Assembly: GCF_001442625.1 (NCBI RefSeq) | Contig: NZ_LMZQ01000002.1 | Location: 240,431 to 304,430, forward strand | Direction: 5' to 3' | Length of the DNA stretch: 64,000 bases | DNA from: Pedobacter ginsenosidimutans | Lineage (GTDB): Bacteria; Bacteroidota; Bacteroidia; Sphingobacteriales; Sphingobacteriaceae | Part shown: one piece after another, positions 8,259 to 16,200 of the stretch | How the letters are laid out: each line of letters begins with the position of its first letter | Position numbering within the stretch: the first letter of the stretch is position 1 | Position numbers and translations under genes: made by a program | Notes under the pieces: model-generated | What the model saw: the letters and a program-made list of their open reading frames with translations, nothing else | The model's database searches: none | Told to the model about the DNA's origin: nothing

Positions 8259-9083
8259 TTACCCCACTAAAACCGAAGTCATGGTTAACGAACCGCCAAC
8301 CGCTTTGTCATTAAAGAAAGTAACTTCTTCTTTATCTTTTTTCATACCGAGCGTATAAATTAGTGGTAAATAATGTTCTGGGGTAGGGATCGCCAACATG
8401 GCATCGGTACCGAGGTTGCGGTAATTAATTAAAGGTTGATGATCGCCGTTGGCAATTAAATTTTTAAACTTATTGTTCATTTCAATCGCCCAATCGTAAC
8501 CACCACCATTAATCATTTCCCAGCTTAACATGCGTAGGTTGTGCACCATATTGCCACTGCCGATAACCAGCACGCCTTTTTTGCGGAGCGCATAAATTTC
8601 TTTGGCGATTTCGTAATGCTGTTCAGGCGATTTGGTATAATCGATACTTAATTGCAGAACTGGAATATCGGCATTTGGGTACATGTGTTTTACCACTGTC
8701 CATGTACCGTGATCTAAACCCCAATCATGATCTAAACCAATGGGAGTGGAGTGGATTAAATTCGGAATTTCTGCAGCCAGTTCGGGGTCGCCCGGGGCAG
8801 GATATTGAACATCAAAAAGTGCTTGCGGAAAACCACCAAAATCATGAATGGTGCTTGGGAAATCCATCGCCGTAACAAAGGTTCCGTGTGTGTACCAGTG
8901 GGCCGATACCACCAGCACGGCTTTAGGAACAGGAATGTTTTTTGCCAATTCTGCCCAACTCTGGCTAAACTCATTGTTTTCGATACCGTTCATGGGTGAA
9001 CCGTGACCGATAAAAAGCGTTGGCATTAAATCCGTTTGAGGCAAACGTTGCGTGAAGTTCCTGAATTGTGATAGTGCAGACAT
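8259..9083 (-). CDS. ygiD: 4,5-DOPA dioxygenase extradiol-like protein
   Basis: A 274-residue member of the LigB-type extradiol dioxygenase family. Metal-site histidines are visible at His27 in FIGHGSPMN and His62 in SAHWYT, with a further conserved block LDHDWGLDHGTW (about 118-129). FGGFPQALFDVQYPAPG is the YgiD signature. Family knowledge: these enzymes open catechol rings such as DOPA and bind Zn or Fe. It is cytoplasmic and stands alone between repeat elements. Confidence 0.92.
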   Translation of the reverse strand: MSALSQFRNFTQRLPQTDLMPTLFIGHGSPMNGIENNEFSQSWAELAKNIPVPKAVLVVSAHWYTHGTFVTAMDFPSTIHDFGGFPQALFDVQYPAPGDPELAAEIPNLIHSTPIGLDHDWGLDHGTWTVVKHMYPNADIPVLQLSIDYTKSPEQHYEIAKEIYALRKKGVLVIGSGNMVHNLRMLSWEMINGGGYDWAIEMNNKFKNLIANGDHQPLINYRNLGTDAMLAIPTPEHYLPLIYTLGMKKDKEEVTFFNDKAVGGSLTMTSVLVG

Positions 9084-9101
9084 GATTTTCTATTAGGTGA
9101 T

Positions 9102-9242
9102 CGTCATTTCGACCGAAGTGTTCCAAAGGAACTCCTTTGGAGGAGAAATCTTTAAAGTTTATAAACCATCATAGGCTAAAAGATTTAGCTTCGCTGAGCA
9201 CTTCGTGGTTCTCGATTCCGCTGCGCTTCACTCGAAATGACG
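9102..9242. repeat. Dispersed CGTCAT-bounded palindromic repeat, copy 2
   Basis: Starts CGTCATTTCGACC and ends CGAAATGACG. It is longer than copy 1 (141 bases) because of a middle segment with GCTTCGCTGAGCACTTCGTGG that is also found, inverted, in copy 4 (17223-17359). It separates the ygiD start from the yceI stop. Confidence 0.8.
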
Positions 9243-9251
9243 ATTCAGGTG

Positions 9252-9824
9252 TTATTTCCCTTGAACAAACTCCAGGTTTAATTTAATGGCTACATCTTTT
9301 GCAACGCCGGCACCAGTTGGATCATATTTAATATTATAATCTAAACGGTTAATGGTTGTTGTAGCACCAAAGCCAGCTTTAGTATTGCCTTGTTGATCTT
9401 TAGCTGTGCCGCCATAAACAACAGCAAATTTTACATCTTTGGTTACATCACGGATAGTCAATTTGCCACTTAATTCGTAGTTGTTGCCACTTAATTTTTT
9501 GAAAGAAGTGCTTTCGAATTTCATGGTTGGGTAGGTTGCCACATTAAAAAAATCGTCAGTTTTTAAGTGACCATCTCTCATATCAACACCAGTAGTAATG
9601 CTATTTACATCAACGGTAAAGCTGATTTTAGCGTCTGTTAAATCAGGTTTAGAAGCCGTAACTGTTCCGTCGAATTTTTTAAAGGAACCATCAACGAAAG
9701 AAATGCCCATGTGTTTAACCGAAAAGTTAACAAACGAGTGCATAGGATCAATTTTCCAGCTTGTTTGTGCAAATGATGCTACGCTGATTGAGGTAGCGAT
9801 CAGAAATAAGAATAATTTTTTCAT
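9252..9824 (-). CDS. Secreted YceI-family lipocalin-like protein
   Basis: A 190-residue protein starting at MKKLFLFLIATSISVASFAQ; an upstream ATG would precede the signal peptide with an unlikely 23 residues and run through the shared regulatory motif. The mature part is a full YceI domain: WKIDPMHSFVNFSVKHMGIS, DGHLKTDDFF, FKKLSGN and KVKF/KFAVVYGG strands, and a terminal LNLEFVQ. Family knowledge: YceI proteins are periplasmic beta-barrels that bind isoprenoid-type or amphiphilic ligands. Its upstream DNA shares a spaced motif with the DUF3347-araC operon, suggesting joint control. Confidence 0.92.
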   Translation of the reverse strand: MKKLFLFLIATSISVASFAQTSWKIDPMHSFVNFSVKHMGISFVDGSFKKFDGTVTASKPDLTDAKISFTVDVNSITTGVDMRDGHLKTDDFFNVATYPTMKFESTSFKKLSGNNYELSGKLTIRDVTKDVKFAVVYGGTAKDQQGNTKAGFGATTTINRLDYNIKYDPTGAGVAKDVAIKLNLEFVQGK

Positions 9825-9849
9825 CAGTTTATAATTTAGTTTTAACTGT

Positions 9850-9901
9850 GATGAAGCTATCAGATTTTTCACCAATGTGGTTTGAAAAATCATGATGGTT
9901 T
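9850..9901 (-). promoter_or_regulatory. Shared two-part upstream motif, yceI copy
   Basis: On the plus strand GATGAAGCTATCA (9850-9862) is followed 37 bases from its first base by AAATCAT-G-ATGGTTT (9887-9901). The same two blocks with the same 37-base register occur upstream of the DUF3347 gene (11157-11208). In both cases the block nearer the gene ends about 25 bases before the start codon. A TAACTTTG box at 9927-9934 lies further upstream and could be the -7 element. An operator for the local AraC-type regulator is the simplest inference. Confidence 0.6.
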
Positions 9902-10068
9902 CATACCTAGTAAATTTATTTAGCTACAAAGTTAGCACAGAATCAGGCGATTAGTCTTGATTTATGGTAAGAAATTGGTGTTGTTAATAGCTGATGGTCT
10001 TATGGTTCATGGTCAATGGCTATCAACTATGATCTATCTAACCATCAACTATTTCTATTTTACAATCA

Positions 10069-10629
10069 TTATATCTCGTCAAGCATTTTTCTGCTGTCCG
10101 TTGATGCTGTTTTATAAGCTGAAGGTGTAATTCCGGTTACTTTTTTAAACTGTGCCGATAAGTGTGCAACGCTGCTGTAATTCAGTTGATAGGCAATTTC
10201 GCTAAGCGTGAGTTCGCCGTAAGTAAGCATCTCTTTTGCTTTTTCTATTTTTTGAGCAATGAAATACTTCTCGATAGTTTGGTTTTCCACCTCCGAAAAA
10301 ATGCTGCTTAAGCTCGTGTATTCCAGTTTTAACTGCTCGCTGAGATAGGCAGAAAGATTGATTTTTAATGGCTCTTGAGTGTAGTGTACCAGATTAATAA
10401 TGGTGGTTTTAATCTGCTCTGCGATCTGGGTTTTCTTATCCTCAAGTAATTCGAATCCAAAATGAGTCAAACTATCCGATATCTTGATTTTATCCTCCGC
10501 AGAAATATTTTCAGCCAGGGTAACCTCGCCAAGTTCAACCAATAATGGTTTAAAGCCGAGCTTTTCCAGCTCAGCCTTAACCACCATTTTACAACGGTTG
10601 CATACCATGTTTTTGATATGCAGTTTCAT
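10069..10629 (-). CDS. AraC-type regulator with N-terminal CxxC metal-sensor-like domain
   Basis: A 186-residue protein. Residues 1-65 look like a degenerate heavy-metal-associated domain with CNRC (about 10-13). The C-terminal 100 residues are an AraC/XylS DNA-binding domain with two helix-turn-helices; the second is LTLSEIAYQLNYSSVAHLSAQF followed by KKVTGITPSAYK. A metal-sensing activator is inferred from this arrangement. Its ATG overlaps the stop of DUF3347 by one base (TAATG), so the two are translated together. It is the only regulator within the 7-13 kb metal cluster and the likely reader of the shared motif. Confidence 0.85.
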   Translation of the reverse strand: MKLHIKNMVCNRCKMVVKAELEKLGFKPLLVELGEVTLAENISAEDKIKISDSLTHFGFELLEDKKTQIAEQIKTTIINLVHYTQEPLKINLSAYLSEQLKLEYTSLSSIFSEVENQTIEKYFIAQKIEKAKEMLTYGELTLSEIAYQLNYSSVAHLSAQFKKVTGITPSAYKTASTDSRKMLDEI

Positions 10630-11132
10630 TAGTTCGATTTTATGGTTTCTGCAACATCACCACAATCGAACATCATGCTTCCATAATATGGATTTTCGAT
10701 ATTTTCTTTTTCGTTTAACCAGCTTGCCTTCGCCATTGGGCAATGTTGTACATAAACGATTTGACTGTTAAATTTCAGGCCTTTTAGTGTTTTGATCATC
10801 GCATAAGAAATCCCTTCAAAAGCTTTTCTTTGTGTTTTGATGTCATTAGAGCCCGCAAGTTGAGCAGCTTTACTTTTAATGATGGCCGCTTGATCCATAA
10901 ATATTTTATGCTGACCGGCAGGTAAATCTTTATGGTTAACCGCATTTACTTTTGCCGATAAAACCTTTACCTTTTCGATAGCCAAGTCTTTTTTATCTGT
11001 TGCTAATGCATTTTTTACATCGTAATAAGCCGTTAATACCTGGTTTAAGGCTACATCTGTTTTGCCTTGTGCGTAAGTTAAAGCTGTTGTTGCGATTGTT
11101 ATGATGGCAACTAATCCTAATATTTTTTTCAT
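10629..11132 (-). CDS. Secreted DUF3347 protein, metal-associated
   Basis: A 167-residue protein with signal peptide MKKILGLVAIITIATTALTYAQ. The mature helical domain fits DUF3347: LTAYYDVKNALATDK, LPAGQHKIFMDQA, and the terminal metal-binding-looking YVQHCPMAK, NPYYGSMMFDCG. Family knowledge: DUF3347 is commonly found at the end of copper efflux proteins and next to copper resistance genes in Bacteroidota. The conserved His, Cys and Met residues support soft-metal binding. It is the first gene of a two-gene unit with the AraC-type regulator. Confidence 0.85.
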   Translation of the reverse strand: MKKILGLVAIITIATTALTYAQGKTDVALNQVLTAYYDVKNALATDKKDLAIEKVKVLSAKVNAVNHKDLPAGQHKIFMDQAAIIKSKAAQLAGSNDIKTQRKAFEGISYAMIKTLKGLKFNSQIVYVQHCPMAKASWLNEKENIENPYYGSMMFDCGDVAETIKSN

Positions 11133-11156
11133 CTTTTTTATATTGTTTTTAATGGT

Positions 11157-11208
11157 GATGAAGCGATCATGGTTTATGTTCAGTTTAATATGAAAACCAT
11201 GATGGTTT
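11157..11208 (-). promoter_or_regulatory. Shared two-part upstream motif, DUF3347-araC copy
   Basis: GATGAAGCGATCA (11157-11169) and AAACCAT-G-ATGGTTT (11194-11208) repeat the yceI upstream arrangement with identical 37-base register. The second block is a perfect 7-base inverted repeat around one base. ATGGTTT also occurs at 11169-11175, giving a direct repeat 33 bases away, about three helical turns, the kind of spacing an AraC-type dimer would use. Confidence 0.6.
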
Positions 11209-11220
11209 CATTTTTTATAC

Positions 11221-12033
11221 TTATTTTAAAACGTTAAAGAAATTAAATTCTGCCCGAAGCAGATACATGTTTTTGGTGTATCGGTTAGCCATATTTCCGG
11301 TTGCCTGAAAGCGGTAACCTAAATCGATCCGTGTTGTGCTATTCAAAATCATCTGTATTGCAGGGGCGATATCCAAATAAGATTGGCCGCTACTTGGATC
11401 TGTTTTGCCCAATAACTCTAAATATACGTTAAAGTTCGGCTGCTTATAATCTTTGTAAACTATGGGTAGAACCAAATAACCCGATGATAAACTGTACGAT
11501 AACATGTTTTTTGGCTGCGGCATTCCGGCAATTTGCCTGTCGCTGTTTTCGAAAGCATGAGCGTAACCCAAAGTGGTTGATAGCGCCAGTTTGTGCAAAA
11601 GTTGCGTGAAAATTAATCCACTCTGTATCCCGCTATTATCACCTTCGAGGTTAATGTCTCTGGTGTAGGTTGGCCTTTTGCTGGTGCTTACCCTCCCAAA
11701 AGCTGCTGCCCTAAAATGGCTATGTGCTTCATCTAGTGATAAAAACCGATACTTGGCATAAAGACTTCCACCCTCTAAACGGTACTTTCCGTCCATATCA
11801 GACATAAAACCTTGGGCATGCATCATGAGGTTTTTATTAAAGCCAATCATTACTTCCGGAATAGTTCTGCTTACAAAGCCGGGATTGTTGAACATGCCTT
11901 CGTTCGTAATTCTTACACCAATCGATTTAGTTGGCATATTACTGGCAGGCTCGGTAAATACATATAGTTCTTGTGCAAAACCTTTTGTATAGGCACCGAT
12001 AATCATCAGCGCCAATACGAGTATCCTTTTCAT
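11221..12033 (-). CDS. Outer-membrane beta-barrel protein of the metal cluster
   Basis: A 270-residue protein with signal peptide ending at GFAQ. The remainder is alternating amphipathic strands (for example KYRLEGGSLYAKYRFL and IDLGYRFQATGN) and ends in an aromatic-rich strand, RAEFNFFNVLK, as expected for an outer-membrane barrel or transporter-like porin. There are no catalytic residues. Its ATG begins one base after the stop of the secreted HMA gene, so the two are co-transcribed. A role in metal uptake or sensing is inferred only from context. Confidence 0.7.
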   Translation of the reverse strand: MKRILVLALMIIGAYTKGFAQELYVFTEPASNMPTKSIGVRITNEGMFNNPGFVSRTIPEVMIGFNKNLMMHAQGFMSDMDGKYRLEGGSLYAKYRFLSLDEAHSHFRAAAFGRVSTSKRPTYTRDINLEGDNSGIQSGLIFTQLLHKLALSTTLGYAHAFENSDRQIAGMPQPKNMLSYSLSSGYLVLPIVYKDYKQPNFNVYLELLGKTDPSSGQSYLDIAPAIQMILNSTTRIDLGYRFQATGNMANRYTKNMYLLRAEFNFFNVLK

Positions 12034-12034
12034 C

Positions 12035-12571
12035 TTACGAAAGAACTAAGTGATAAATACGCGTTTTTTTTCCGTTAACTACGCCAATACCACTCGCATA
12101 AGCATCAGAATTAGCAGTTGTGGCTTGCTTCTTAAATGCTGAACCAGAAATGAAGTTTTTATCAACCACGCTGGCTTTTACAGTTCCATTAAGTGTTTTG
12201 CTTTTAGCATTTACAAAACGGTACACATTACCATCAACCACTGCCTGACCTTTATCGTCTATTTTTACCTGGTTAAAATTGAAACTTGCCGTTAAACCAC
12301 CAACCGAAAAACCAGCATCCTGAACCTTTTTGCGAACCAAATCAAGATTGATATTGGCATCTTTTTTAAAAGTTAGAACAAAGGTGTTTTTGTTTAAATC
12401 GGGTTTTACGCTGCTGATAAAGTTTAGCGTTTCTAACGATTTTTGTGTTGCATTTGAGCACATTGAGCAGGTTAAACCAGTTACCTGTAAATCGGCTGTA
12501 GATATTTGTTGTGCCGAAACATTAACGGCGAAGAATAGCATAATGATGCTGAATATTTTTATTGTTTTCAT
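12035..12571 (-). CDS. Secreted heavy-metal-associated (HMA) domain protein
   Basis: A 178-residue protein with signal peptide MKTIKIFSIIMLFFAVNVSAQ, followed by an HMA domain (about 24-95) with the metal loop GLTCSMC. The C-terminal 80 residues (GTVKASVVDKNFISGSAF and IYHLVLS) are an extra beta-rich region I do not recognise. Family knowledge: HMA domains bind one Cu(I) or similar ion through the two cysteines and pass it to partners. Being exported, it would act in the periplasm. It is first in an operon with the barrel gene. Confidence 0.85.
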   Translation of the reverse strand: MKTIKIFSIIMLFFAVNVSAQQISTADLQVTGLTCSMCSNATQKSLETLNFISSVKPDLNKNTFVLTFKKDANINLDLVRKKVQDAGFSVGGLTASFNFNQVKIDDKGQAVVDGNVYRFVNAKSKTLNGTVKASVVDKNFISGSAFKKQATTANSDAYASGIGVVNGKKTRIYHLVLS

Positions 12572-12642
12572 GATTTTTTTGAATTAGAATAATTTTTTAA
12601 CTGTTGTCAAGCTGCCCCGATTCTCAGATGGAGCAAGGCCTT

Positions 12643-12669
12643 AGATGCTGAAACAAGTTCAGCATGACG
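12643..12669. repeat. Dispersed AGATGCTGAAACAAGTTCAG-type motif
   Basis: A 27-base motif that on the minus strand reads CGTCATGCTGAACTTGTTTC and onward. A diverged copy, CGTCATCCTGAACTTGTTTC, lies at 31415-31440. It sits between the HYC_CC_PP gene and the HMA gene. Confidence 0.7.
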
Positions 12670-12684
12670 TCAACGTAGAAAATC

Positions 12685-13086
12685 CTAATTCCTAAAAATG
12701 CAATTGAAAATATGCAGGGCAATCCGCGAGGAAAGTGGCGGGGCTTTATTCGAAATTTTACTGAAAAACTTCGGAGTAATGTTAGTCAGAAATTCTAAAA
12801 CCGGAGGATGAAGAAAAAGTTGAATTGAAAACAACTTTGGCATTTGTACCTGTGCCGCTGTTTGGTGACTATCTTTAACTTTTACGGTTACCTGGGTATT
12901 TTTGCAGCAACCATCATCTTTCTTTTCGGCGGGAATGTCTTTGCAGAATTTGCATGAAACTTCATTGCTAAAAAGTTTAACGTTTTCTAATTTGCCCCCA
13001 CAGAAATGGAGACTTAAAGCCAAACCCATAACACTAACTGCATAGAATACAGCCAAAGAAAGTGCTATTTTTTGTTTTAACTTCAT
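12685..13086 (-). CDS. HYC_CC_PP family protein
   Basis: A 133-residue protein carrying the motifs that name the family: HFCGG (about 27-31), a CKFCKD pair, GCCKN (about 58-62) and HPPV (about 93-96). An N-terminal hydrophobic segment (residues 8-26) serves as signal or anchor. Family knowledge: the function is not established; members are Bacteroidota-specific and often sit next to metal or TonB-dependent transport genes, as here. Cysteine and histidine content suggests metal binding. TACCTTTG at 13092-13099 is only five bases before the ATG, which would give a leaderless transcript. Confidence 0.85.
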   Translation of the reverse strand: MKLKQKIALSLAVFYAVSVMGLALSLHFCGGKLENVKLFSNEVSCKFCKDIPAEKKDDGCCKNTQVTVKVKDSHQTAAQVQMPKLFSIQLFLHPPVLEFLTNITPKFFSKISNKAPPLSSRIALHIFNCIFRN

Positions 13087-13180
13087 TAATACAAAGGTAA
13101 AGGAAAAAATATCGAATAATGCCAGTAATTATTTATTGAATTTCATTTTTTAGCTTACTTTAGCCTTAAACACCAATTAA

Positions 13181-13879
13181 ATGAAGAAAATATTATTATT
13201 CCTCTGCACCTTTTCGATACTTTCAGCCTTTGCTGCAAAGCCTAAAAATCAATATGTACGCATTAAAACCGAATTTGGAGAATGTATAGTTAGGCTATAT
13301 AATCAAACTCCTTTACACCGCGATAACTTTTTGAAATTAACCAAATCGGGATATTACAACGGTGTTTTGTTTCACAGGGTGATTAAAGATTTTATGATCC
13401 AGGGCGGCGATCCGGATTCTAAAAATGCCAAGCCAGATTCGTTGTTGGGCAACGGCGGACCAAAATATACGATCCCTGCAGAATTTAATGATAGCTTGTT
13501 TCACAAAAAAGGGGTTTTGGCTGCTGCCAGGGAAGGTGATGATGTTAATCCGGCTAAAGCATCGAGTGGTAGTCAGTTTTACCTGGTTCAGGGAAAGGTT
13601 TTTACCGACCAGCAGTTAAATAGTGTTGAAGAGAAGCGTTTAAAATTTAAGATCCCTGAATGGCAGCGTGAGGTATATAAAACGATAGGTGGTACGCCTC
13701 ATTTGGATAGAAACTATACCGTTTATGGCGAAATAGTGGTTGGTTTGGATATGGTAGATAAAATAGCCGTTCTGGCAACAGATAAAAACAATCGTCCAAA
13801 GCAGGACGTAAAAATGGAAGTTACAGTTTTGAAAAGAAGAGCGGCAAAAAAGTTAGAGAAACAGTTGTTGATGGGTTGA
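13181..13879 (+). CDS. Exported cyclophilin-type peptidyl-prolyl isomerase
   Basis: A 232-residue protein with signal peptide MKKILLFLCTFSILSAFA. The mature protein is one cyclophilin domain: RIKTEFGECIVRLY, GVLFHRVIKDFMIQGGDP containing the catalytic Arg of FHRV, and SSGSQFYLVQG containing the conserved SQF(Y/F) element. A 35-residue insertion between the SQFYLV and HLDRNYTVYGEIV segments is common in the Bacteroidota version. It speeds proline isomerisation in periplasmic protein folding. A possible promoter is TTG 13136-13138 with TACTTTAG 13156-13163. Confidence 0.93.
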   Translation: MKKILLFLCTFSILSAFAAKPKNQYVRIKTEFGECIVRLYNQTPLHRDNFLKLTKSGYYNGVLFHRVIKDFMIQGGDPDSKNAKPDSLLGNGGPKYTIPAEFNDSLFHKKGVLAAAREGDDVNPAKASSGSQFYLVQGKVFTDQQLNSVEEKRLKFKIPEWQREVYKTIGGTPHLDRNYTVYGEIVVGLDMVDKIAVLATDKNNRPKQDVKMEVTVLKRRAAKKLEKQLLMG

Positions 13880-13920
13880 TCAAAGATAATCGTCATTCAG
13901 ATGATAATTTCCCTGGTTGG

Positions 13921-14004
13921 CGTCATCTCGAGCGGAGTGCAACGTAGTCGAGAGATCTATTGAGGCAGATCTCTCCATTCCACTGCGTTTCAGTCGAGAT
14001 GACG
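13921..14004. repeat. Dispersed CGTCAT-bounded palindromic repeat, copy 3
   Basis: CGTCATCTCGAGCGGAGTGC at the left and CGAGATGACG at the right form the ends. The middle has AGAGATCT twice in opposite sense. It lies between the cyclophilin stop and the exonuclease III promoter region. Confidence 0.8.
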
Positions 14005-14020
14005 GTTGCTAATAAATATC

Positions 14021-14054
14021 ATTAATTGAATTACTAAGCATTTATTCAATTAAT
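14021..14054. promoter_or_regulatory. 11-base inverted repeat upstream of exonuclease III
   Basis: Perfect arms ATTAATTGAAT (14021-14031) and ATTCAATTAAT (14044-14054) with a 12-base spacer end 37 bases before the xth start. It may be an operator or an AT-rich hairpin; which is not decidable from sequence. Confidence 0.4.
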
Positions 14055-14091
14055 TTCTAAATTTACCGCCCACAACAATTGAAATTACTGA

Positions 14092-14859
14092 ATGAAGATT
14101 ATCTCCTATAACGTTAATGGGATTAGGGCAGCAAGTACCAAAAACTTTTTTGGCTGGCTTCAGGCTACAGATGCTGATATGGTCTGCCTGCAGGAAGTAA
14201 AAGCCTTGCCATTGCAGATTCCTGAAATTATTGCCCTGATTGAGCAACTCGGCTACCATCATTATTGGTTCCCCGCAGAAAAAAAAGGATATAGCGGAGT
14301 GGCGATCTTGTCGAAAATTAAACCCAACCATGTAGAATTTGGCTGCGGTGAGGAATGGATAGATAAAGAGGGTAGGATTTTAAGGGTCGATTTTAATGAT
14401 TTTTCTTTAATGAGCCTTTATATGCCATCTGGCTCAAGCGGAGATGAACGTCAGGTTAAAAAGTACGAATTTATGCGGTTTTTTGATGTGTATATTGGAG
14501 AGTTGCGTAAAGAGATTCCGAATTTGATTGTAAGCGGTGATTACAATATCTGCCATACAGCCATCGATATTCATAACCCAAAATCAAATGCCAATTCATC
14601 GGGTTTTTTACCCGAAGAGCGGGAGTGGATGCAGTTATTTTTGGATAATGGTTTTATCGATACTTTCCGCCATTTTAATAAAGATCCACATCATTATACC
14701 TGGTGGAGTTATCGCGCAGGCTCGAGAGGGAAGAACCTGGGTTGGCGGATCGATTACCATTTGGCCACGAAACCTATGGAAAACCGTTTGAAAAATGTTA
14801 GAATTTTACCCGACGCAATCCATTCCGATCATTGCCCGGTTCTTTTAGAGATCGATTAA
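14092..14859 (+). CDS. xth: Exodeoxyribonuclease III (AP endonuclease)
   Basis: A 255-residue EEP-fold nuclease. Visible motifs are MKIISYNVNGIRAA, VCLQEVKA with the metal-binding Glu, SGDYNICHTAIDI with the DxN motif, and the terminal HSDHCPV carrying the catalytic His with Asp. It cuts DNA at abasic sites and removes 3' blocks during base-excision repair. Start ATG 14092 gives the standard N-terminus. It stands alone, followed by an inverted repeat at 14874. Confidence 0.95.
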   Translation: MKIISYNVNGIRAASTKNFFGWLQATDADMVCLQEVKALPLQIPEIIALIEQLGYHHYWFPAEKKGYSGVAILSKIKPNHVEFGCGEEWIDKEGRILRVDFNDFSLMSLYMPSGSSGDERQVKKYEFMRFFDVYIGELRKEIPNLIVSGDYNICHTAIDIHNPKSNANSSGFLPEEREWMQLFLDNGFIDTFRHFNKDPHHYTWWSYRAGSRGKNLGWRIDYHLATKPMENRLKNVRILPDAIHSDHCPVLLEID

Positions 14860-14873
14860 GTATTTGGTTAACT

Positions 14874-14945
14874 GGTTAATTGTTTAAATCGGTTAACTGT
14901 AACCAAAACCCGATTAACCAATTTATACCGTTTAAACAATTAACC
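14874..14945. repeat. 15-base inverted repeat in a GGTTAA-rich spacer
   Basis: Arms GGTTAATTGTTTAAA (14874-14888) and TTTAAACAATTAACC (14931-14945) are perfect. The 42-base loop is itself made of GGTTAAC- and CGATTAACC-like words. It ends 13 bases before hutI. It could be a terminator-like stem for xth, although it lacks a T-run. Confidence 0.55.
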
Positions 14946-14958
14946 TTTAGTCTAACCA

Positions 14959-16200
14959 ATGCTAATCACAAATATAAAAGCCCTCATAGGCCTGCATCTA
15001 AAAGACACACTGGTGCTCCGTGGCAATAACTTGGATCACTTACCCATTCTCGAAAATGCCTGGCTTTTAATAGAAGATGGTCTGATCAAGGATTTTGGTA
15101 AGATGGATTCAATCCCATCTCATATCTCAAATCTCTCCTCTCATATCTCCGCAGAAGGCCGGTATATTTTCCCTTCATGGTGCGATAGCCATACGCACAT
15201 TGTTTTTGCTGCTTCGCGTGAGGAAGAATTTGCAATGAAAATCCAGGGCAAAAGCTACGAAGAAATTGCCGCGGCGGGTGGTGGGATTCTAAACTCGGCT
15301 AATAAATTGCAAAAAGCTTCGGAAGACGAATTGTTTGAAAGTGCATCTTTGAGATTAAAGCAAATGATCCTTCAGGGCACCGGTGCAGTTGAAATTAAAA
15401 GCGGATATGGATTAACCACACAGAGCGAAATCAAAATGCTCAGGGTAATCCGCAGGTTGAAAGATCAGTTTCCGATCCCTATAAAAGCAACTTTTTTAGC
15501 CGCCCACGCTTATCCGGCTGAATTTAAAAACAATCATCAGGGTTATATCGATTTAATTATTAATGAAATGCTGCCTCAGATAGCAGAAGAAAAACTGGCC
15601 GACTATATTGATGTTTTTTGCGAAAAAGGGTTTTTTTCTGTCGAAGAAACCGATCAGGTATTAAAGGCGGGTGCAAAATATGGACTAAAACCAAAAGTAC
15701 ATGCCAATCAGCTTTCCGTTTCGGGAGCAGTAGAGGTTTCTGTGCAAAATAGCGCCATTTCAGTTGATCACCTTGAAGAAAGTAATGAAGAAACGATCCG
15801 GACGTTAAGAAATGCTGATACCATTGTAACATTACTCCCTTCTTGTTCGTTTTACCTAGGGATTCCTTTTGCTGATGCCAAAAACTTTATTAAAGCCAAT
15901 TTACCCGTTGCTCTGGCTACCGATTATAATCCTGGTTCAACACCTTCAGGAAATATGAATTTTGTAGTGTCACTTGCATGTATTAAAATGAAGATGTTCC
16001 CTGAGCAGGCGATAAATGCTGCAACATTAAACGGTGCGGCAGCAATGGAGATGAGTGAAGATTATGGAAGCATTGCTGTTGGTAAAAAAGCGAACCTGTT
16101 TATAACCAAACCGATGCCTTCAATTGCCTATTTGCCATATAGCTTTGGCGAAATGCAAATAGAAACTGTTATTTTAAACGGTGAAATTTATAATGGATAA
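14959..16200 (+). CDS. hutI: Imidazolonepropionase (histidine degradation)
   Basis: A 413-residue amidohydrolase that hydrolyses imidazolonepropionate to formiminoglutamate. It has the metal motif CDSHTHIVFAASREEEF, the family block IQGKSYEEIAAAGGGI, KSGYGL, FLAAHAYP with a metal His, VDHLEE and ATDYNPGS with the catalytic Asp. Length is normal. It overlaps the following hutG gene by eight bases, so steps three and four of histidine catabolism are co-translated. hutH and hutU are not in the window. Confidence 0.95.
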   Translation: MLITNIKALIGLHLKDTLVLRGNNLDHLPILENAWLLIEDGLIKDFGKMDSIPSHISNLSSHISAEGRYIFPSWCDSHTHIVFAASREEEFAMKIQGKSYEEIAAAGGGILNSANKLQKASEDELFESASLRLKQMILQGTGAVEIKSGYGLTTQSEIKMLRVIRRLKDQFPIPIKATFLAAHAYPAEFKNNHQGYIDLIINEMLPQIAEEKLADYIDVFCEKGFFSVEETDQVLKAGAKYGLKPKVHANQLSVSGAVEVSVQNSAISVDHLEESNEETIRTLRNADTIVTLLPSCSFYLGIPFADAKNFIKANLPVALATDYNPGSTPSGNMNFVVSLACIKMKMFPEQAINAATLNGAAAMEMSEDYGSIAVGKKANLFITKPMPSIAYLPYSFGEMQIETVILNGEIYNG

